Of a stretch of DNA of 64,000 bases, positions 15,338 to 24,585 are shown piece by piece. The stretch is from an uncultured Prevotellaceae bacterium. Its GTDB lineage: Bacteria; Bacteroidota; Bacteroidia; Bacteroidales; UBA3663. The notes under the pieces were generated by a model. That model was not told the DNA's origin and did no database searches. It was given only the letters and a program-made list of their open reading frames with translations. The stretch covers positions 1-64,000 of the forward strand of contig ONNR01000005.1 in NCBI GenBank assembly GCA_900319235.1. Reading direction: 5' to 3'. Position 1 is the first letter of the stretch. Each line of letters opens with the position of its first letter. The translations under genes were made by a program, and so were the position numbers.

Positions 15338-17834
15338 TCTCTTGTGGTCATTGTTGCCTCGTCGTTGCAATGGCCTGACATCGCTGTTGGCCCTGGTCCT
15401 TCTGACCATTGGCCTCACGGCATGCAGCATCACCAACAGGCTTCCTGCTGGAGAGGTGCTCTATACGGGTGTGTCGAAAATCAATCACAACAAGGTCGAT
15501 ACAGTCGATGATCTGGTCAAGGAAGCCCTGGCCACCAAACTGGAAGTGGCGCCCAACAGTTCGTTCCTGGGTTCGGCCTATCATATCTCTCCATTCCCCA
15601 TAGGATTGTGGATCTACAACGGACTCTATCCGAAGGAGGAACGCGGATTCCGTCATTGGTTCTGGAAGCACTTCAAGAGTGATCCTACGCTTGTCAGCCA
15701 GGTCAATCCCGAACTGCGTGCCCATGCGGCCGAAGCAGCACTGAAGGATGAGGGCTACTTCGATGCCTCGGTCGATTTCGATACCATTTACAACAAGAAG
15801 GATTCGCTCAAGGCGAAGATAGCCTATACGGTCAACTATGCGCATAAATCGCACTTCGGCACCATCACCTACATGCGCAGCCCGTTCCCTCGCATCGACA
15901 GCATCGTGAGCCATACGCTCGACAAGAGTCTGCTCAGAAGCGGTGATCGTTTCTCGTATACCAATCTGGATGCTGAGCGAATCCGCATTGCCGATGTCCT
16001 GAAGGATTCGGGGTATTATTTCTTCGAACCGAAATTCGTCAAGTATTATGCCGACAGCACGCAGCATGGCAACACGGTGAACCTGCGCGTGATGGTAGGG
16101 CTTGGCGCCGACCAGAAGGCTTTGGCTCCCTGCACCATCGATTCGGTACACTTCACGCTCGATTTGGGAGCAGGCCTTAGATCACAGCATTTCGATACAT
16201 TGCGTTACCTGACAGTGGGTTGGAATGGACCAAGACCGATGATGAAGACCCGACACCTGCGACGTTCGTTGGGATTCCGTCGCCATGCTTTGTTGACTCC
16301 CAAACGAATTGCGATGTCGAAGGAACTGATTTCGCGTCTCAATACATTCAAGTATTATCCGATAGAAACCGAGATTATACATCTGGCAGGAGACTCGCTG
16401 ACACGATCGTTCAGCCGAGTGCAGTTGGAAGAGGGGCAGCATCTGCGTTTGGGACAGGATACCACCAGCGTGCGACTCCACATCAATGCCACCTACGATT
16501 ATCCATGGACGGGAACCACCGAAATCGGTGCCGTCTATAAGGACAATAACCAGGCTGGACCAGGTGCCACATTCAAGGCTATGCGACGCAATCTGTTCGG
16601 CGGTGGCGAAAAACTCACCTTCCAGCTCGATGGTACCTACGAGTGGAGCACTGGAAAGAATGCGAGCGCTGGCAACAAGATGAACAGTTATGATCTGGGA
16701 GGCAAAGTCTCTCTTTCGGTGCCACGACTGCAAATTCCCCATTATTTCCGACCGGTGCGCGAGAAGCCCGTCTCATCGACCTACAGTGTCTCGATAGACT
16801 GGATGCGTCGTGCAGGATGGCTTGATATGGTGAGGGCAAGCGGTTCGGTTGAATACGGGTTTGGTCTGAACAAGTATAATTCAATGACCTTCACGCCTTT
16901 GAAACTTTCTTACGTTTCGGCGTTCAACAAGACCGATGCCTTTGAGGAAATGATTGGACGATACCAAAGTCTGGAGCACGCTTTTGAGAACCAGTTCATT
17001 CCTCAGATGGAAGTGACCTGGACCTTCGACAACGCCACATCGACATCGACGCGTCCGCACAGGGAATATGCGAAGGTGACACTCGCCGAAGCAGGTGGCA
17101 TCACCGACGTACTGATGGGACAAATGGGTTCGCATCGCGTACAAGGCGAACGTCAGCTGTTCTTCCTGAAGTTCTCGCAGTTTCTGAAGGCCACGGCTGA
17201 GTTCCGCTATACGCACACGATTGATGGCGACATCAAGTTCGCCAGCCGCATACAGGGAGGTATCGGCTACGCATACGGCAACTCGGAGGATTTGCCCTAC
17301 AGTGAGCAATTCTACATCGGAGGTCCCAACTCACTGCGCGGTTTTTCGGTGCGTGGTGTTGGCCCTGGTAGTACCAAATGGATATCGAAGTTTGGCGAAG
17401 ATGAGTATTCGTACCTGCAGCGTGTGGGTGACATCAAGTTGGAAGCCAACGTCGAGTTGAGATTCCCGATAGCAGGTGCTTTTCATGGAGCATTGTTTGC
17501 CGATGCGGGCAACGTGTGGAGATTGCGGTCCACCGATTTGACACCGACGGAGTACGATTTTTTGAAGAGTCAAATGGAACCAGAAGATTTCCAGGAAATG
17601 GTTAACATAATGAAAGCCTACTCTGAAGGCGAACAAATCGGCCGGAACTTAGCCGATCAACTTGCTTTCGACGTTGGACTGGGCTTCCGTCTGAACCTCG
17701 ACATGTTCATCATCCGTCTGGATATCGGTGTCCCAATCCATGACCCGAATGATGTAGACGAAAGTTACTTCAACTGTCGTCATGCCTTGCTTAAGAACCT
17801 CGGTTGGAATCTGGCCGTGGGCTATCCATTCTAA
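15312..17834 (+). CDS. tamA: TamA/BamA-like Omp85 outer-membrane protein
   Basis: I choose the ATG at 15312 (840 aa): it overlaps tamB by 26 bp and gives a lipoprotein-type signal ending in LTAC (Cys 38). An earlier in-frame ATG at 15033 would add 93 residues that merely shadow tamB. POTRA-like repeats follow (about 50-430), then a 16-strand-type barrel with the loop-6 signature SLRGFSVRGVGPG (Arg 676) and a C-terminal phenylalanine (NLAVGYPF), both hallmarks of Omp85 proteins. It would sit in the outer membrane as partner of the TamB protein encoded just before it. Bacteroidetes TamA homologues are often lipoproteins of this length. Confidence 0.88.
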   Translation: MKQKRSQNSLLWSLLPRRCNGLTSLLALVLLTIGLTACSITNRLPAGEVLYTGVSKINHNKVDTVDDLVKEALATKLEVAPNSSFLGSAYHISPFPIGLWIYNGLYPKEERGFRHWFWKHFKSDPTLVSQVNPELRAHAAEAALKDEGYFDASVDFDTIYNKKDSLKAKIAYTVNYAHKSHFGTITYMRSPFPRIDSIVSHTLDKSLLRSGDRFSYTNLDAERIRIADVLKDSGYYFFEPKFVKYYADSTQHGNTVNLRVMVGLGADQKALAPCTIDSVHFTLDLGAGLRSQHFDTLRYLTVGWNGPRPMMKTRHLRRSLGFRRHALLTPKRIAMSKELISRLNTFKYYPIETEIIHLAGDSLTRSFSRVQLEEGQHLRLGQDTTSVRLHINATYDYPWTGTTEIGAVYKDNNQAGPGATFKAMRRNLFGGGEKLTFQLDGTYEWSTGKNASAGNKMNSYDLGGKVSLSVPRLQIPHYFRPVREKPVSSTYSVSIDWMRRAGWLDMVRASGSVEYGFGLNKYNSMTFTPLKLSYVSAFNKTDAFEEMIGRYQSLEHAFENQFIPQMEVTWTFDNATSTSTRPHREYAKVTLAEAGGITDVLMGQMGSHRVQGERQLFFLKFSQFLKATAEFRYTHTIDGDIKFASRIQGGIGYAYGNSEDLPYSEQFYIGGPNSLRGFSVRGVGPGSTKWISKFGEDEYSYLQRVGDIKLEANVELRFPIAGAFHGALFADAGNVWRLRSTDLTPTEYDFLKSQMEPEDFQEMVNIMKAYSEGEQIGRNLADQLAFDVGLGFRLNLDMFIIRLDIGVPIHDPNDVDESYFNCRHALLKNLGWNLAVGYPF

Positions 17835-17856
17835 TACATTATCCATTCTAATACAT
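17823..17856 (+). repeat. 17-bp tandem duplication over the tamA stop codon
   Basis: TATCCATTCTAATACAT occurs twice back to back; the first copy includes the TAA stop of tamA. Confidence 0.85.
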
Positions 17857-17864
17857 TATATAAT

Positions 17865-18080
17865 ATGTTACAGAAATTCGCTCGAATCTACACGATTGTA
17901 GTTTCCATCTTCATCCTTGCTGCACTCCTGGGTGCAGGGTATTGTTTCTTCGGCATCGGCTCGATGGCAGGTACCGTGGGCTGTATCTTCATGGCAGTCC
18001 TCTTTGCGCTCATGCTTTTCGTAACGCGCGCATTTGTAAAGCAGAATACCAAAAAGAAGAAGCAATCGCGCTTCAGATAA
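17865..18080 (+). CDS. Small two-helix membrane protein (71 aa)
   Basis: A short protein with two hydrophobic segments (about residues 9-30 and 33-54) and a strongly basic tail (TKKKKQSRFR). It sits 30 bp after tamA and 6 bp before the DUF4838 gene on the same strand, with no antisense gene to explain the open frame, which supports it as real. Not recognised as a named family; inner-membrane location is inferred from the positive-inside rule. Confidence 0.6.
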   Translation: MLQKFARIYTIVVSIFILAALLGAGYCFFGIGSMAGTVGCIFMAVLFALMLFVTRAFVKQNTKKKKQSRFR

Positions 18081-18086
18081 GATCGT

Positions 18087-19841
18087 ATGAAAAGACTTCT
18101 TGCGTTCTTCGCGCTTTTCCTGTTTTTGGGCCTTCAACAGGCTGACGCCCATACGTTGTTCGATTCAGGACGTTCCGCATATCGCATCGTGGTCGCAGAC
18201 GACGCTTCGACCACCGAACGCTATGCGGCTGAAGAACTGCAGTATTGGCTGAAGCAGGTCGGAGGTGCGAACCTGTCGATTGTCGGCGAACGGAAAGGCA
18301 CGATGGGCAAGCGCATTCTGGTCGGTTATGGCAACGAGGTGAAACGCCTTGTCAAGGCAGCGCGTCCGAAAGCTGATGATCAGGGTTTCGTATATGGCAA
18401 CGTGGGTGGAGATGTCTATATCTACGGAGGTAAGGAGATAGGTACGCTTTATGGCGTTTACACCTTCCTTGAGAACGAGATGGGGTGCCGTTGGTACACC
18501 AAGGATTTCTCTTATATCCCACGCAAGAAGAAATACGAGTTTGACAAACTCTACGACAAGGAGGAGCCGGCTTTCCTTTCACGCGATCTGTATTACTATG
18601 ATGCGTTCGATGCCAAATGGACATTGCGCAACAAGACCCATGGACGCAAGAACAGCCTGAAGACGAACCATGGTACAATCCAGGTGCCCAGCGAGGCTTT
18701 CTGGTCGGTGCATACCTTCAACAAACTATGCAAACCGGATGTCTATTTCAAGAAACATCCCGAATACTTCAGTTTGCGCGGAGGAAAACGCACCACCGAC
18801 CAACTCTGCCTGTCGAACAAGGAAGTGCTGCGTATCTGTATCAGCCGCATCAAGGAAGTGATGACCAATTATCCATACTTCCTCATCTATTCGGTGACGC
18901 AGAACGACAATCAGAATCCCTGCCAGTGCAAGGAATGCAAGAAACTGGTGAAGAAATATGGTGGCGAGTCGGGTGCAATGCTATGGTTCGTCAATCAGGT
19001 GGCAGCTGCCGTCGAGAAGGATTTCCCCGACAAGTACATCGGCACCTTTGCCTACCAATACACGCGCAAGGCACCCCAAGGTATCCAACCCCGACAGAAT
19101 GTGGTGATACGCCTCTGCAGTATCGAATGCTGCTTCACGCACACCATCGGCGGATGTAGGCAGAATGCAGCGTTCCTCGAAGACATGAAGGCATGGAGCC
19201 GCATTTCTCCTCACCTATATGTCTGGGACTATGTGACCACCTTCCAGCAGTATCTTCTGCCTTTCCCCAATATCCCTGTGCTCAAGCGCAATCTGCAGAC
19301 GTTCCGCGACAACAAGGCCATCGGCGTGATGGAGGAGGGGTCGTACGATGTCCCTGGTGGCGATTTCGCCGAACTAAAGGCCTATCTGCTTGCCAAACTG
19401 ATGTGGAACCCGGATGCCGATGCCGAGGCCATTATCGACGAATTCATCAAGGCGTATTACGGCAAGGCAGCACCGAGGATGAAGGAGTATCTGACGCTCG
19501 TGAATGGGCTGGTAGGCAAGGAGACACACCTCACTTGCCAGACGAGCATCTATCACGGCAGGTCCACCTACACCGATGCCTTCATCAACAGGGCACTTGC
19601 TATCCTCTCCAAGGCCGAGAAGGACGCAGAATCGGAAACCATCCGTGACCGTGTGCGGCTACAAAAGATGGTGCCTGCATATATGCAATGCCGTGTAATG
19701 ACCAAGGCTGGTGGAAAGTCAGGTAGTTATGATCTTATCAAGAAGATGGCAGCAAAGCACAAGATAGACCGCTTTGCAGAAGGTGGCTCGCTCAAAGACC
19801 CGAAAACCTTCTACGATATGATGGATAAGTACGGAAAGTGA
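18087..19841 (+). CDS. Secreted DUF4838 protein (glycoside-hydrolase-like)
   Basis: 584 residues with a signal peptide (MKRLLAFFALFLFLGLQQADA). The N-terminal part (about 30-140: YRIVVADDAST, AAEELQYWLKQVGG, RILVGYGNEV) resembles the small alpha/beta domain that precedes the catalytic barrel in hexosaminidase-like and GH115-like enzymes. The rest matches DUF4838 (LYGVYTFLENEMGCRWYTKD, YSVTQNDNQNPCQCKECK, YVWDYVTTFQQYLLPFPN). The Cys-rich CQCKEC motif may bind metal. It is presumed to act on a polysaccharide or glycan outside the cytoplasm; the substrate is unknown. It is the fourth gene in line after tamB, tamA and the small membrane protein, but a functional link to them is not evident. Confidence 0.82.
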   Translation: MKRLLAFFALFLFLGLQQADAHTLFDSGRSAYRIVVADDASTTERYAAEELQYWLKQVGGANLSIVGERKGTMGKRILVGYGNEVKRLVKAARPKADDQGFVYGNVGGDVYIYGGKEIGTLYGVYTFLENEMGCRWYTKDFSYIPRKKKYEFDKLYDKEEPAFLSRDLYYYDAFDAKWTLRNKTHGRKNSLKTNHGTIQVPSEAFWSVHTFNKLCKPDVYFKKHPEYFSLRGGKRTTDQLCLSNKEVLRICISRIKEVMTNYPYFLIYSVTQNDNQNPCQCKECKKLVKKYGGESGAMLWFVNQVAAAVEKDFPDKYIGTFAYQYTRKAPQGIQPRQNVVIRLCSIECCFTHTIGGCRQNAAFLEDMKAWSRISPHLYVWDYVTTFQQYLLPFPNIPVLKRNLQTFRDNKAIGVMEEGSYDVPGGDFAELKAYLLAKLMWNPDADAEAIIDEFIKAYYGKAAPRMKEYLTLVNGLVGKETHLTCQTSIYHGRSTYTDAFINRALAILSKAEKDAESETIRDRVRLQKMVPAYMQCRVMTKAGGKSGSYDLIKKMAAKHKIDRFAEGGSLKDPKTFYDMMDKYGK

Positions 19842-19886
19842 AAACACGTTTTACTATGATAATCTAATTGTTTATATTTCTTTGCT

Positions 19887-22124
19887 ATGAACAAAGTGTT
19901 ATCATTGTTGATTTCCCTTACGTTGCTTTGTGGGTCAGCCCAGCAGGGGAACGCACAGACCAAGTCGGATGACAATCGCCCCAAGGTAGGACTTAGTCTC
20001 TCGGGAGGAGGGGCCAAGGGTATGATTCATATTGGTGTGCTGAAAGTTCTTGAGCGTGCCGGAATCCCTGTGGATATTGTTACGGGTACATCGATAGGTG
20101 GCCTTATCGGCGGACTCTACAGCATGGGCTATACTCCCATGCAGATCGATTCGATGGTGAGGGCGCAGGATTGGATGTTCCTGCTCTCTGACGAGGAATA
20201 TTCGGACCGACAGACGCTCGACGACCGCGAGATGAAGAACACCTATTTCTTCAGCCGTGGCGTGACGGTCAACTCTAAGGACAAGGCAGCCAAGGCAGGC
20301 GTGCTGCGAGGAAAGAACCTGGCGACGCTCTTTTATCGCCTGACCAAAGGATATCGTGACAGCATCGACTTCAATGCTTTGCCACGCGCCTTTGCCTGCG
20401 CGGCCACCGATGTCATCTCCGATACGGAATATGATTTCCATAGCGGGCATCTTGCCCAGGCCATGCGTGCCACAATGGCCATCCCCGCTGCTTTTGCGCC
20501 AGTAAGAAAAGGTAATATGATTCTGGCCGATGGTGGCATGAAGAACAATTATCCTGCCGACCTGGCCAAGGAGATGGGTGCCGATTATATCATCGGTGTA
20601 CGTTTTATCGGCGATGAACCCGATCCTGACAAGGTGGCAACAACCTTCGATATGGTGAACCTCTATATCGGCATGAGTACGGGTAACAAGATTGAAGAGA
20701 ATATGGCTATGACCGACCTTCTGATGATGGTCGATCCGCGTCCATACGGCACCATCAGTTTTACGCCCGAGGCTGTCGATACGCTGATGCGCCGTGGCGA
20801 GGAGGCTGCCATGGCGCATTGGGATGAACTTATGGAGCTGAAGAGTAAACTGGGACTGTCGCCTGACTATAAAGTGCAGCCTGTGGCTCATCAGGAGATG
20901 GAAGCAATGGATGCTGCCACCCCCGTGAAGGAGTTCCGCTTTGAAGGAATCAACAAGTACGATGAACGATTTGTCCGCGCGAAATACCATCTGAAGAAAG
21001 CCGACAGCATCGACATCAACACGGCTGAGCAGATTGCCAGTACGCTGCGAGCAGATTTCCTCTATGATGATATCGATTACCAGTTGAACTACGAGGGGCA
21101 GCAGGTGGCCCTGTTCACTGCGGGAACACGTCAGACGGCACGATTCCATGTGGGTGGACGTTTCGATAACGAGGAGATGGCAGCAATCAATCTTCGTATG
21201 GACGTTCCTATGCGTGTCAAGAAGCCCTTTGCGATGTCTTTCTCACTGCGTTTGGGCCGTCGTGTAAAGGCCAAGGCAGAACTGACGCACCAGTCGTTCT
21301 ATTCCACCAAGGGACGACTGTCGTACGAGTATGGATACAATGACATCAGCCTCTATTATAAGGGAGACAAGATGGGCAACGGAACCTATAATTATCATGC
21401 TGTCGACTATTCGCTCGTCGAATTCCATTTCCACAAATTCGACTTCAGACTGGGTGCCAAGTGGGAATATTATCATGTCGGCGACATGCTTACCAACGTC
21501 AACTATGAAGAAGTCAGGAACCTGACCTCGGTGGCAGACGAGAGGAATTACAGTTACTACGCCCGAACCCGTTTCGACACTGAAAACGACTGGTATTTCC
21601 CGACACGCGGTTCATTCTTCAAGGCTGGTTTTACCTTCGTAACCGACAATTTTGCGACCTATAACGATCATATAGGTTTCTCGGCTGTAGATGCCCAGTT
21701 CCGTACATCCATTCCTTTTGGCAGTCGTCTTGCCATACAACCCAGCACCTTCGGTCGTCTGCTTTTTGGTAGCGACATTCATCGTGTACAAGGCAACGTC
21801 ATTGGCGGAAATTACTTCGGACGTTATCTGCCGCAGCAAATGCCATTCCCTGGCATCGGACATTGCGAAGTGGCTGAGAACGCGTTTGTTGCGGCTCAGC
21901 TGAAGGGACAGCTTAAGGTCATCAAGAATGGATATTTGATTGCTAAGGTTGCCGCAGCACAGCAGGCTGACAAAATTAAAAACATCATGTCAGCCCATAC
22001 GATGTGGGGTACAGAAGTGGGTGCTGCCTATCAGACCTTGTTAGGACCGATAAGTGCCGATATGGGTTGGAGCAATCGCACGAAAGAGTTCCGATTCTAC
22101 ATCAGCCTCGGACACACGTTCTAA
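19887..22124 (+). CDS. Patatin-like phospholipase with C-terminal Omp85-type barrel
   Basis: 745 residues, signal peptide (cleavage near GNAQ). The patatin domain (about 33-310) shows the oxyanion loop SGGGAKGMIHIG, the nucleophile GTSIGG (Ser 69) and the DGG motif (Asp 215), so the Ser-Asp dyad is complete. A POTRA-like linker (FRFEGINKYDERFV) and a C-terminal beta-barrel follow, ending in LGHTF. This is the PlpD-like type V secretion layout, in which a lipase is carried by its own outer-membrane barrel; in Bacteroidetes the lipase may stay attached or face the periplasm. The gene overlaps the convergent hypothetical gene by 4 bp at the stop codons. Confidence 0.9.
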   Translation: MNKVLSLLISLTLLCGSAQQGNAQTKSDDNRPKVGLSLSGGGAKGMIHIGVLKVLERAGIPVDIVTGTSIGGLIGGLYSMGYTPMQIDSMVRAQDWMFLLSDEEYSDRQTLDDREMKNTYFFSRGVTVNSKDKAAKAGVLRGKNLATLFYRLTKGYRDSIDFNALPRAFACAATDVISDTEYDFHSGHLAQAMRATMAIPAAFAPVRKGNMILADGGMKNNYPADLAKEMGADYIIGVRFIGDEPDPDKVATTFDMVNLYIGMSTGNKIEENMAMTDLLMMVDPRPYGTISFTPEAVDTLMRRGEEAAMAHWDELMELKSKLGLSPDYKVQPVAHQEMEAMDAATPVKEFRFEGINKYDERFVRAKYHLKKADSIDINTAEQIASTLRADFLYDDIDYQLNYEGQQVALFTAGTRQTARFHVGGRFDNEEMAAINLRMDVPMRVKKPFAMSFSLRLGRRVKAKAELTHQSFYSTKGRLSYEYGYNDISLYYKGDKMGNGTYNYHAVDYSLVEFHFHKFDFRLGAKWEYYHVGDMLTNVNYEEVRNLTSVADERNYSYYARTRFDTENDWYFPTRGSFFKAGFTFVTDNFATYNDHIGFSAVDAQFRTSIPFGSRLAIQPSTFGRLLFGSDIHRVQGNVIGGNYFGRYLPQQMPFPGIGHCEVAENAFVAAQLKGQLKVIKNGYLIAKVAAAQQADKIKNIMSAHTMWGTEVGAAYQTLLGPISADMGWSNRTKEFRFYISLGHTF

Positions 22125-22948
22125 AACTTGTCTGTGTAGTATTTCCAGCCGTATTCCTGTCGCATCCGCTCGAAGATCTTGATGGAGGAGATTTGAGAGA
22201 AGAGGTCGATGCAGGAACGAATCATCTTGATGTCGAAACGCGAGAAGATGTCGAAGATGGAATGGTCGTTCTCGAGGATGGCCTCGCACATCTTGAGCAA
22301 GCGTTTGCGCAGCATCGGATGGTTGATGTAGATGAGCGCCTCCGTTTCGTCGCGCAGACTGTAGTAGAAGGTCGGCAGGTCGCGGTCGGTCTTCATCTGC
22401 GGGAAGAAGTAATTGACCCAGCGTGTGCGTTTGCTGCCTGAGCGAATCTCGGTCATGGCGCGATGGAACGAGGTGTGATCGACGTTCGGATCGTTGCCTC
22501 CTTGCTGGATGGCCAGGAAGCGCTGGAGGTTGTGTCGCTCGGGCCAACGGCTCAAGACGATATTGGCGAGCATCTCGTTGTCGCCCTTGCCATATTCGAT
22601 GAGGTATTTCTCGATGACACGCTGTGCCTCGATGCAGCCGAGCATAGCAAATTCAATGAGGCTTGCGCGCAACGTGCGGACAGTGAGCGGATCCAAAGGC
22701 TTATCGCTGTTGAGCAATTCCTCGCATTTCGGTACGTAATATCCTTGCATGAAGCCATCGTCAAGGCTCATGCTCATCAGTCCATAATTGGTTAACACGG
22801 GAGTGCCATCGGCCAAGTCGGCAGTACTCTCGTGTACTGGCATGGCCTTGGGGTTCTTCTTGAAGGCATCAAGCAACTCGACGTCATGAGGCGTCTTTTC
22901 AATGTTCTTATCAAGATACATTCGGTTGATTTCTTGGATCGACTTCAT
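22121..22948 (-). CDS. Hypothetical cytoplasmic protein
   Basis: Starting at the ATG ending at 22948 gives 275 residues (MKSIQEINRMYLDKN...). A longer frame reaches 23086, but a promoter box at 23045-23052 lies inside it, so the shorter start is preferred. There is no signal peptide or membrane segment. The sequence is mixed alpha-helical (SLIEFAMLGCIEAQRVIEKYL, NLQRFLAIQQGGNDPN) and I do not recognise the family. Convergent with the patatin gene, with stop codons overlapping. Confidence 0.7.
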   Translation of the reverse strand: MKSIQEINRMYLDKNIEKTPHDVELLDAFKKNPKAMPVHESTADLADGTPVLTNYGLMSMSLDDGFMQGYYVPKCEELLNSDKPLDPLTVRTLRASLIEFAMLGCIEAQRVIEKYLIEYGKGDNEMLANIVLSRWPERHNLQRFLAIQQGGNDPNVDHTSFHRAMTEIRSGSKRTRWVNYFFPQMKTDRDLPTFYYSLRDETEALIYINHPMLRKRLLKMCEAILENDHSIFDIFSRFDIKMIRSCIDLFSQISSIKIFERMRQEYGWKYYTDKF

Positions 22949-23044
22949 AGTTTCTAGGTTTTGTTCGATGCTCCAGGACTGACTGGACTGAAGTACCGAG
23001 GGTGAATTAATGGCTTTGAAATCTCTCGCTATCAGTTTTCGCTG

Positions 23045-23052
23045 CAAATATA
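23045..23052 (-). promoter_or_regulatory. Promoter -7 box for the hypothetical gene ending at 22121
   Basis: Minus-strand TATATTTG, with TTTGC about 20 bp upstream as a possible -33 element. The leader to the ATG is about 90 nt. Confidence 0.6.
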
Positions 23053-23136
23053 TGGCTTTTTGTTGAAAGATGCAAATTTTTGCCAACTTTTTTTCAATTT
23101 TTCTATAATCTTGTTGTTAAATCGTCGAAAACTTGA

Positions 23137-23168
23137 AACGCAGGCCATCGTTTGGGATAGCCTGCGTT
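23137..23168 (-). terminator. Hairpin terminator after the porin gene
   Basis: Arms AACGCAGGC (23137-23145) and GCCTGCGTT (23160-23168) pair perfectly. On the minus strand the hairpin lies 22 bp beyond the porin stop and is followed by a moderately T-rich run. Confidence 0.6.
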
Positions 23169-23189
23169 GTCAAAATGCGGAAAGATGAT

Positions 23190-24383
23190 TCAGAAACGTA
23201 CGCCCATTTCGACAGAAACCTCCGTCCAGTTGGTGTCGAGTGTGCGGTCATGTACATAGCCTACACGAGGCTGAAACCATAGGTTCTTGTGGATTTGGAT
23301 GTTGGGGCTGATGGAATAGATTGACCTTGTGCTTCCCCAGCAGGCATCGTCCTGATAGGCGTCGTACTTGAGCCAAAGTTTGAGCCATTCGTTGAAAGGA
23401 ATGCCGAGTGTTGCATACCAGCCCTGTGCCTCTCCTGCACCCGCCCATTCGCCGGTAGCGGCATTGTAGTCGCTGATCTTGTGGCCGGTAGAGTGGGCGA
23501 ATTCAGCGCGTGCTGTCCATTCGTTGACGTCGTAGAATGCCGAGATCATGTAACGATTGCGGGTGATGGTGACGTTGTTGGCCTTGTGGTCGCCCGTCCA
23601 ACCATAGAAAGCGAGATAGAAGCCCTTGATGGGTTGCAGTTGGAAGGTGCCCGAAATGTCCTTCTTGCCGTTTGCGTCACCGGTGTTGATGGTTTGACCG
23701 TTGGAGAGCATGAGCTGGTAGTGGACGAGACGATGCTGGTCCTTGCCCATAGGGAAGAGGTCGCCTTGTACCTGAATGCCCTGGTCACGACCGCCACCGT
23801 TGTCGGTGCCGATGTAGTCCGATTGGGCCGCAAGTTTCTGGGTAATCAAGGCGTAGGCACCATCACGGTATTCGAACGGATTGTAGGGATTCTCAAAGCC
23901 GAACACGCGAATGAACTGGCCTACCTTCACGCTGAACTCGGGATATTTCTTCCACTCCATCCAGAAGTCTTTCATGTGGAAGGCGGCATTGGCAAGTTGC
24001 ACCTGTACAAGGTAGTTGAAGTGTTTGAAGACAGAACCACTCACGTAGAGACGCACGTTCTTCTGTTTGAAGCCGTCACCGTTATGTGCGCCTTCCTGGC
24101 TGCTGTAATAATAGCCCGACATGTAATATCCGCCCACTTTCGGGGCAGTGGCGAAGTCGGTCACAGTGCGTCCATATTTGTATTCCATCTTACGGTCGGC
24201 ACGATGCACGCCGCGTTCGATGGCTTGGTTGATGGGAGTGCCGAGAAATCCGGGCTCGTGGGTCTCTTCGGTGGGGAATTCTGGTTTCGGGGAACATGCC
24301 TCGTTGGCATTTTCGGAGGAGGTTTCTGCATAGCTGGAAAGAACAGGCAGAATGGCAATCAGCAAGGACAATAATCTATTCAT
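23190..24383 (-). CDS. Outer-membrane porin (phosphate-selective porin O/P family)
   Basis: 397 residues, signal peptide ending at SSYA. The mature part alternates short beta-strands throughout (VGGYYMSGYYYSSQEG, NVRLYVSGSVFKHFNYLVQ, FSVKVGQFIRVFGFENPYNP) and ends in phenylalanine (VEMGVRF), as expected for a barrel. The strand pattern and the KVGQF...NP motif fit the OprP/OprO-like porins common in Bacteroidetes. It probably admits anions such as phosphate, but selectivity cannot be read from sequence. Transcribed divergently from ribD, with its own promoter at 24456-24463. Confidence 0.82.
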   Translation of the reverse strand: MNRLLSLLIAILPVLSSYAETSSENANEACSPKPEFPTEETHEPGFLGTPINQAIERGVHRADRKMEYKYGRTVTDFATAPKVGGYYMSGYYYSSQEGAHNGDGFKQKNVRLYVSGSVFKHFNYLVQVQLANAAFHMKDFWMEWKKYPEFSVKVGQFIRVFGFENPYNPFEYRDGAYALITQKLAAQSDYIGTDNGGGRDQGIQVQGDLFPMGKDQHRLVHYQLMLSNGQTINTGDANGKKDISGTFQLQPIKGFYLAFYGWTGDHKANNVTITRNRYMISAFYDVNEWTARAEFAHSTGHKISDYNAATGEWAGAGEAQGWYATLGIPFNEWLKLWLKYDAYQDDACWGSTRSIYSISPNIQIHKNLWFQPRVGYVHDRTLDTNWTEVSVEMGVRF

Positions 24384-24455
24384 ATATGCATGGTTTTAGA
24401 GGGTTTGCTGTTCATGAACTAAAAGGATGAACTTGTTTCGCTTCGAAATGCTTTG

Positions 24456-24463
24456 CAAATATA
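24456..24463 (-). promoter_or_regulatory. Promoter -7 box for the porin gene
   Basis: Minus-strand TATATTTG, giving a leader of about 65 nt to the ATG at 24383. Confidence 0.62.
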
Positions 24464-24547
24464 TGTATTTTTTAGGTATTCTCAAAGTTTTGTCGGTGAA
24501 AAATCACTAAAAGTCCTTTTTTTCTTGGGAATTCGCGGAAAATGCAT

Positions 24548-24555
24548 TATCTTTG
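24548..24555 (+). promoter_or_regulatory. Promoter -7 box for the riboflavin operon
   Basis: TATCTTTG with TTG at 24525-24527 in -33 position. Transcription should begin near 24561, only about 25 nt before the ribD ATG, so there is no room for an FMN riboswitch. Confidence 0.72.
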
Positions 24556-24585
24556 CGCCGTATTTCATCCATTTGTGACGATAAT

